This document shows, in pieces, positions 8,157 through 10,508 of a stretch of 10,508 nt of DNA. A program made the translations under genes and the position numbers. The notes below the pieces were generated by a model. It ran no database searches. It worked only from the letters and a program-made list of their open reading frames with translations, and was not told the DNA's origin. Origin of the DNA: Candidatus Pygmaiobacter gallistercoris (GTDB lineage Bacteria; Bacillota; Clostridia; Oscillospirales; Ruminococcaceae); NCBI GenBank assembly GCA_019113125.1, contig DXIA01000083.1, positions 1-10,508 on the forward strand. Direction: 5' to 3'. Within the stretch, counting starts at the first letter, position 1, and each line of letters starts with the position of its first letter.

Positions 8157-9084
8157 TCCCGGCCGCCTCCTTTTTTGTTTTGACGTGCAGGAATCTGCGC
8201 AGTCTGCCGGTCTCCTCCTCCGCGGGAGGTTCCGGCACAAGCTCCATCTGGAGCAGGTTGTGCAGGTTCTGCCGATCCAGACGGCGGATCAGCACGCCGT
8301 TCTTTGCCATCGAAATGATACCGGTCTCCTCCGATACCACGACACAGAGGGCATCCGAATTTTCGCTCATGCCGAGCGCCGCACGGTGCCGGGTCCCCAT
8401 ATCCTTGCTGATGTCCTGGTTTGCGGACAGCGGCAGCACACAGCCTGCCGCCTTGATTCTTGCGTCCCGCACCACCACTGCGCCGTCATGCAGCGGAGTT
8501 CCCTCATAAAAGATGGTGCCGATCGCCTCGACATTGATATCCGCATTGAGCACCGTCCCGGTCTTGATGATTTCGCTCAGATTGGAGCGCCGCTCAAAGA
8601 CGATCAGCGCGCCGGTGCGGGAGGCACTCAGCTGCTCCGCTGCATCACAGACCGTTGCGATCGCCGCCTTCCAGCGATCTCGCTCTTGCTCATCCGGGGT
8701 CTTGGTGCGAAAGATCGAAATTGCAAAGACATTGGTGCCCCCGACTCGTTCCAGTGCACGGCGGATCTCCGGCTGGAAGACAACCACCAGTGCCAAAACG
8801 CCGAACTGAAGGATCTTTTCCAGAACGTAGTTGAGGGTTCTCATCTGCCAGAGTCCCGAGATAAAGGAGGCCGCGAACAGAATGAGGATCCCCTTAACCA
8901 GCTGCGCGGCACGGGTCTGACGGACCAGTGTAATCAACTCATAGGTGAGAAACGCAACCACCGCGATATCGATCATATCCGCCAGCTTGAAGTCCCGCAT
9001 GACGTTGATCACCCGCTGCATCTGCTCCAGAAAACCGGCACTCAGCCAGCTGCCGAATGCGCCCAGCGACTCTGTCAGGCTCAT
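8134..9084 (-). CDS. cdaA: Diadenylate cyclase CdaA (c-di-AMP synthase)
   Basis: This 316-residue membrane enzyme joins two ATP into c-di-AMP, which controls potassium and osmolyte transport and cell-wall homeostasis. Three membrane segments lie at about 36-54, 60-78 and 88-103. The DAC catalytic domain follows (about 110-275), with PLHDGAVVV (DGA at 200-202) and GTRHRAALG (RHR at 232-234), both required for catalysis and both intact. The tail, about 280-316, is charged and lysine/glutamate-rich. The first 28 residues extend beyond the N-terminus of many relatives. M29 (MRDFKLADMIDI) would match them more closely, but ATG 9084 has GGAGG at 7 bases spacing and is preferred. A near-consensus promoter lies about 65 bases upstream. 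It heads the cdaA-cdaR pair; the usual third gene, glmM, is not in this window. Confidence 0.96.
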   Translation of the reverse strand: MSLTESLGAFGSWLSAGFLEQMQRVINVMRDFKLADMIDIAVVAFLTYELITLVRQTRAAQLVKGILILFAASFISGLWQMRTLNYVLEKILQFGVLALVVVFQPEIRRALERVGGTNVFAISIFRTKTPDEQERDRWKAAIATVCDAAEQLSASRTGALIVFERRSNLSEIIKTGTVLNADINVEAIGTIFYEGTPLHDGAVVVRDARIKAAGCVLPLSANQDISKDMGTRHRAALGMSENSDALCVVVSEETGIISMAKNGVLIRRLDRQNLHNLLQMELVPEPPAEEETGRLRRFLHVKTKKEAAGNEEDKKD

Positions 9085-9131
9085 AGATTGGCCTCCATTC
9101 CGGATTGGAGAAACGCGCTTCCCCGTTCCAT
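9081..9131 (-). other. cdaA leader: possible 16-codon ORF and SD-overlapping inverted repeat
   Basis: The predicted cdaA leader contains ATG at 9131 opening a frame of 16 codons (MERGSAFLQSGMEANL). Its TGA (9083-9081) overlaps the cdaA ATG as ATGA. Its own SD is weak. Within it, the two 9-base halves 9093-9101 and 9102-9110 are inverted repeats with one mismatch. Allowing a loop they give a CTCCA/TGGAG stem that covers part of the cdaA SD. Both could be chance in so short a region. Confidence 0.2.
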
Positions 9132-9148
9132 TTTACTCGATCTTTTTT

Positions 9149-9177
9149 AGTATACCACAAAGGCGATTTTTTCTCAA
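9149..9177 (-). promoter_or_regulatory. Sigma-A promoter of cdaA
   Basis: On the minus strand, a -35 box TTGAGA (9172-9177) is followed by exactly 17 bases and a -10 box TATACT (9149-9154). TG one base before the -10 box makes it an extended -10. Transcription would start near 9142, giving a leader of about 58 bases before cdaA. It lies between the ispDF stop and cdaA, so cdaA and the genes after it can be expressed apart from ispDF. Confidence 0.8.
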
Positions 9178-9203
9178 TGAAAAAGCTGTGTAAGTCGTTG
9201 TAT

Positions 9204-10346
9204 TCAGCCGTTTTTGTGCGCGATCAGGCAGACCGCATGGGCAGCGATGCCCTCTCCTGTTCCGGTAAATCCCAATCCCTCTTCGGTGGTCGCTTTGACC
9301 GAGACCTGACCAGCCTCGATCCCGAGGGCCTGTGCGATTTTTTCCCGCATCTTTGGAATATAAGGGGCAAGTTTCGGCGCTTGACAGAGGATCGTCGCAT
9401 CCAGATTCACCGGCCGCCACCCCTCTGCCACGAGAAGTTCCCGCACCCGGCCCAGCAGCGCAATGCTGTCCGCTCCGGCATAGGCGGGATCAGTATCGGG
9501 AAAGTGTTTGCCGATATCCCCCAGCGCCGCGGCGCCGAGCAGTGCATCCATCACTGCGTGGGTCAGCACATCGGCGTCCGAGTGGCCGAGCAGCCCCCGT
9601 TCATAAGGAACCGTCACCCCGCCGAGAATCAGTTTCCGGTCCTTGACCAGCCGGTGCACATCGTATCCGTGGCCGATCCGCATCCCGCATTCCTCCTTTG
9701 CATAGGGCGCGAGGTCTTCCCTCGTCGTGATCTTGAGGTTGGTGTATTCCCCCTCCACCAGCCGAACCTTTCCGCCGGCGGCCTCGAATACGCCGCAGTC
9801 ATCGGTTGCAAAATTGTCGTCACACTGCGCCAGCGCAGCCGCATACCGCTCTGTCCGGAAAATCTGAGGCGTCTGAACCGCCCGCAGCGTGTCCCGCAGC
9901 GGGGTGGTTTGGACAACCCCCTCCGGGTCCACCACCTTGATCGTATCCTTTACCGGAACTGCCGGTGCCGCCGCGTCAAACCCGACCGCCGCCTCCAGCG
10001 TGCGGGTGATCACCTGCTCACTGACAAAGGGACGCGCACCGTCCTGAATCGCGACAAATTCACCGCTGACCGACGCCATACCTGCCCGCACCGAGGCGGT
10101 GCGGGTGGCACCGCCCCGCACAACCGCGCTGACCTTGCGATACGACGCCGCCATCTTTCGCACCCTGTCGATGTTCTCCCCCGCGACCAGTACGATTTCA
10201 TCCATCATTGGATGCCGCTCAAACGCCTCGACGGTGTGCGCCAGTACCGGTTTTCCCAAAAGTGGATAAAACAGCTTGTCAAACCCCATTCTGCGGGATG
10301 CTCCTGCCGCGACGATAAGCGCCGTCACCCTCTTACCATGGATCAT
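9204..10346 (-). CDS. ispDF: Bifunctional IspD-IspF (MEP cytidylyltransferase / MEcPP synthase)
   Basis: This 380-residue fusion provides two steps of the MEP isoprenoid pathway. The IspD half (about 1-217) makes CDP-methylerythritol from CTP and MEP. It has [15 protein letters not shown] (10-24), GGATRTASV (78-86), IQDGARPF (100-107), PVKDTIK, QTPQIF and TDDCGVFE. The IspF half (222-380, 159 residues, the same length as E. coli IspF) cyclises CDP-ME-2-phosphate. It has [10 protein letters not shown] with D229 and H231, [18 protein letters not shown] with the third zinc ligand H263, [11 protein letters not shown] and [15 protein letters not shown]. The 32-residue H231-H263 spacing equals H10-H42 of E. 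coli. The linker is only a few residues. The intervening enzyme, IspE, is not in this window. I chose ATG 10346 because GAAGG lies 7 bases upstream; ATG 10364 has no good SD and would add six residues. Confidence 0.95.
   Translation of the reverse strand: MIHGKRVTALIVAAGASRRMGFDKLFYPLLGKPVLAHTVEAFERHPMMDEIVLVAGENIDRVRKMAASYRKVSAVVRGGATRTASVRAGMASVSGEFVAIQDGARPFVSEQVITRTLEAAVGFDAAAPAVPVKDTIKVVDPEGVVQTTPLRDTLRAVQTPQIFRTERYAAALAQCDDNFATDDCGVFEAAGGKVRLVEGEYTNLKITTREDLAPYAKEECGMRIGHGYDVHRLVKDRKLILGGVTVPYERGLLGHSDADVLTHAVMDALLGAAALGDIGKHFPDTDPAYAGADSIALLGRVRELLVAEGWRPVNLDATILCQAPKLAPYIPKMREKIAQALGIEAGQVSVKATTEEGLGFTGTGEGIAAHAVCLIAHKNG
9692..9699 (-). promoter_or_regulatory. Internal Shine-Dalgarno at the IspD/IspF junction
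   Basis: Inside ispDF the minus strand reads AAAGGAGG, then 8 bases, then ATG (9683-9681) followed by CGGATCGGCCACGG, which encodes MRIGHG. This is a near-perfect SD at ideal spacing in front of the exact natural start of IspF. In the fusion frame the SD bases encode part of A-K-E-E. It would allow separate translation of a free 159-residue IspF from 9683 to 9204. Whether it is used cannot be told from sequence. Confidence 0.6.
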
Positions 10347-10385
10347 CACAGAGCCTTCTTTCATCCATCAATTTTTCTATACAAA

Positions 10386-10414
10386 ATAATACCATGATCA
10401 CACCTTTGCGTCAA
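10386..10414 (-). promoter_or_regulatory. Sigma-A promoter of ispDF
   Basis: On the minus strand, TTGACG (10409-10414) is followed by 17 bases and TATTAT (10386-10391), again with TG one base before the -10 box. The start would be near 10379, about 33 bases before the chosen ispDF ATG. The -35 box overlaps an inverted repeat. Confidence 0.8.
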
Positions 10415-10442
10415 AAGCGCAAAACTGAAAATTTGCGGCAAA
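10405..10442 (+). repeat. Cluster of TTTGCG/CGCAAA inverted repeats at the ispDF promoter
   Basis: TTTGCG (10405-10410), CGCAAA (10418-10423) and TTTGCG (10432-10437) alternate in orientation, and the last is part of the perfect palindrome TTTGCGGCAAA (10432-10442). The first copy covers the -35 box and spacer edge of the ispDF promoter and the rest lie just upstream. The arrangement could be an operator, but I recognise no regulator for this motif and none is encoded in the window. Confidence 0.3.
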
Positions 10443-10458
10443 GCCTGCACTTTCATCT

Positions 10459-10499
10459 CAACAAAAACAGGGCGGCAGGATGTTTTCTCCTGCCGCCCT
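10459..10499 (-). terminator. Rho-independent terminator of a leftward transcript from outside the window
   Basis: A perfect 12-base stem pairs AGGGCGGCAGGA (10469-10480) with 10488-10499 around a 7-base loop. Read on the minus strand it is followed by TGTTTTTGTT, a fair T-run. On the plus strand the following bases (TATTTGTC) are poorer in T, so it mainly serves leftward transcription. It isolates ispDF from the gene upstream, which is beyond the right edge. Confidence 0.85.
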
Positions 10500-10508
10500 A
10501 TTTGTCTG

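Noticed and set aside
4722..8183. Two plus-strand open frames of 540 and 563 codons opposite recJ, the flavoprotein gene and cdaR
   Set aside because: They are shadows of well-supported minus-strand genes; they cross gene boundaries and have no domain signatures.
8157..8240. Longer N-terminus for CdaR from ATG 8240
   Set aside because: It would overlap cdaA by over 100 bases and add an arginine-rich stretch unlike CdaR. ATG 8156 has a strong SD and the expected beginning.
9172..9216. Terminator after ispDF
   Set aside because: Only a 4-base GCTG/CAGC stem with a 16-base loop precedes the T-run. This is too weak to call, so read-through from ispDF into cdaA remains possible.
9105..10397. 430-codon plus-strand frame opposite ispDF
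   Set aside because: It runs through two promoters and the ispDF gene on the other strand, and its sequence is low-information and arginine/proline-rich.
1..10508. Defence system, CRISPR, mobile element, riboswitch or RNA gene
   Set aside because: I looked for these on both strands. All coding space is taken by housekeeping genes, no repeat arrays or transposase motifs appear, and the two longer gaps are too small and too unstructured for a known riboswitch or a tRNA.

Overview
The window reads as chromosomal DNA of a GC-rich anaerobic member of Bacillota, most likely class Clostridia (Oscillospiraceae/Ruminococcaceae-like). This rests on gene content and order: a CdaA/CdaR pair next to a COG2509 flavoprotein, and recJ-rel-dtd-MBL hydrolase in series. 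Strong Shine-Dalgarno (SD) sequences, two TTG starts and sigma-A type promoters agree. The taxonomic call is inference; no rRNA or other marker is present.

All eight genes lie on the minus strand, so transcription runs from right to left. At the right edge (about 10459-10499) a strong hairpin followed by a T-run ends a leftward transcript from outside the window. Next come a near-consensus promoter (10386-10414), a small cluster of inverted repeats, and a fused ispDF gene of the MEP isoprenoid pathway. A second near-consensus promoter (9149-9177) drives cdaA (c-di-AMP synthase) and cdaR (its YbbR-type membrane regulator). With gaps of 22-39 bases or overlaps, these are followed by a COG2509 FAD-dependent oxidoreductase, recJ (single-strand DNA exonuclease), rel (bifunctional (p)ppGpp synthetase/hydrolase), dtd (D-aminoacyl-tRNA deacylase) and an MBL-fold hydrolase cut by the left edge. 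No convincing terminator or long gap lies between cdaA and the left edge, so the last seven genes could form one transcript of about 9 kb. That is inference from spacing.

The cluster joins two nucleotide second messengers, c-di-AMP and (p)ppGpp, with DNA repair, translation quality control and isoprenoid precursor synthesis. Two genes often found in these neighbourhoods are missing from their usual places: glmM after cdaR, and apt between recJ and rel. The ispDF fusion keeps a strong SD and an ATG exactly at the IspF boundary, so a free IspF may also be made.

I saw no tRNA, rRNA, CRISPR array, insertion sequence, prophage or defence genes. The window is mostly ordinary housekeeping DNA, and its interest lies in gene order, the fusion junction and the regulatory sites. 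No stretch over 300 bases lacks a gene; the longest gaps are 9085-9203 and 10347-10508, both described below.
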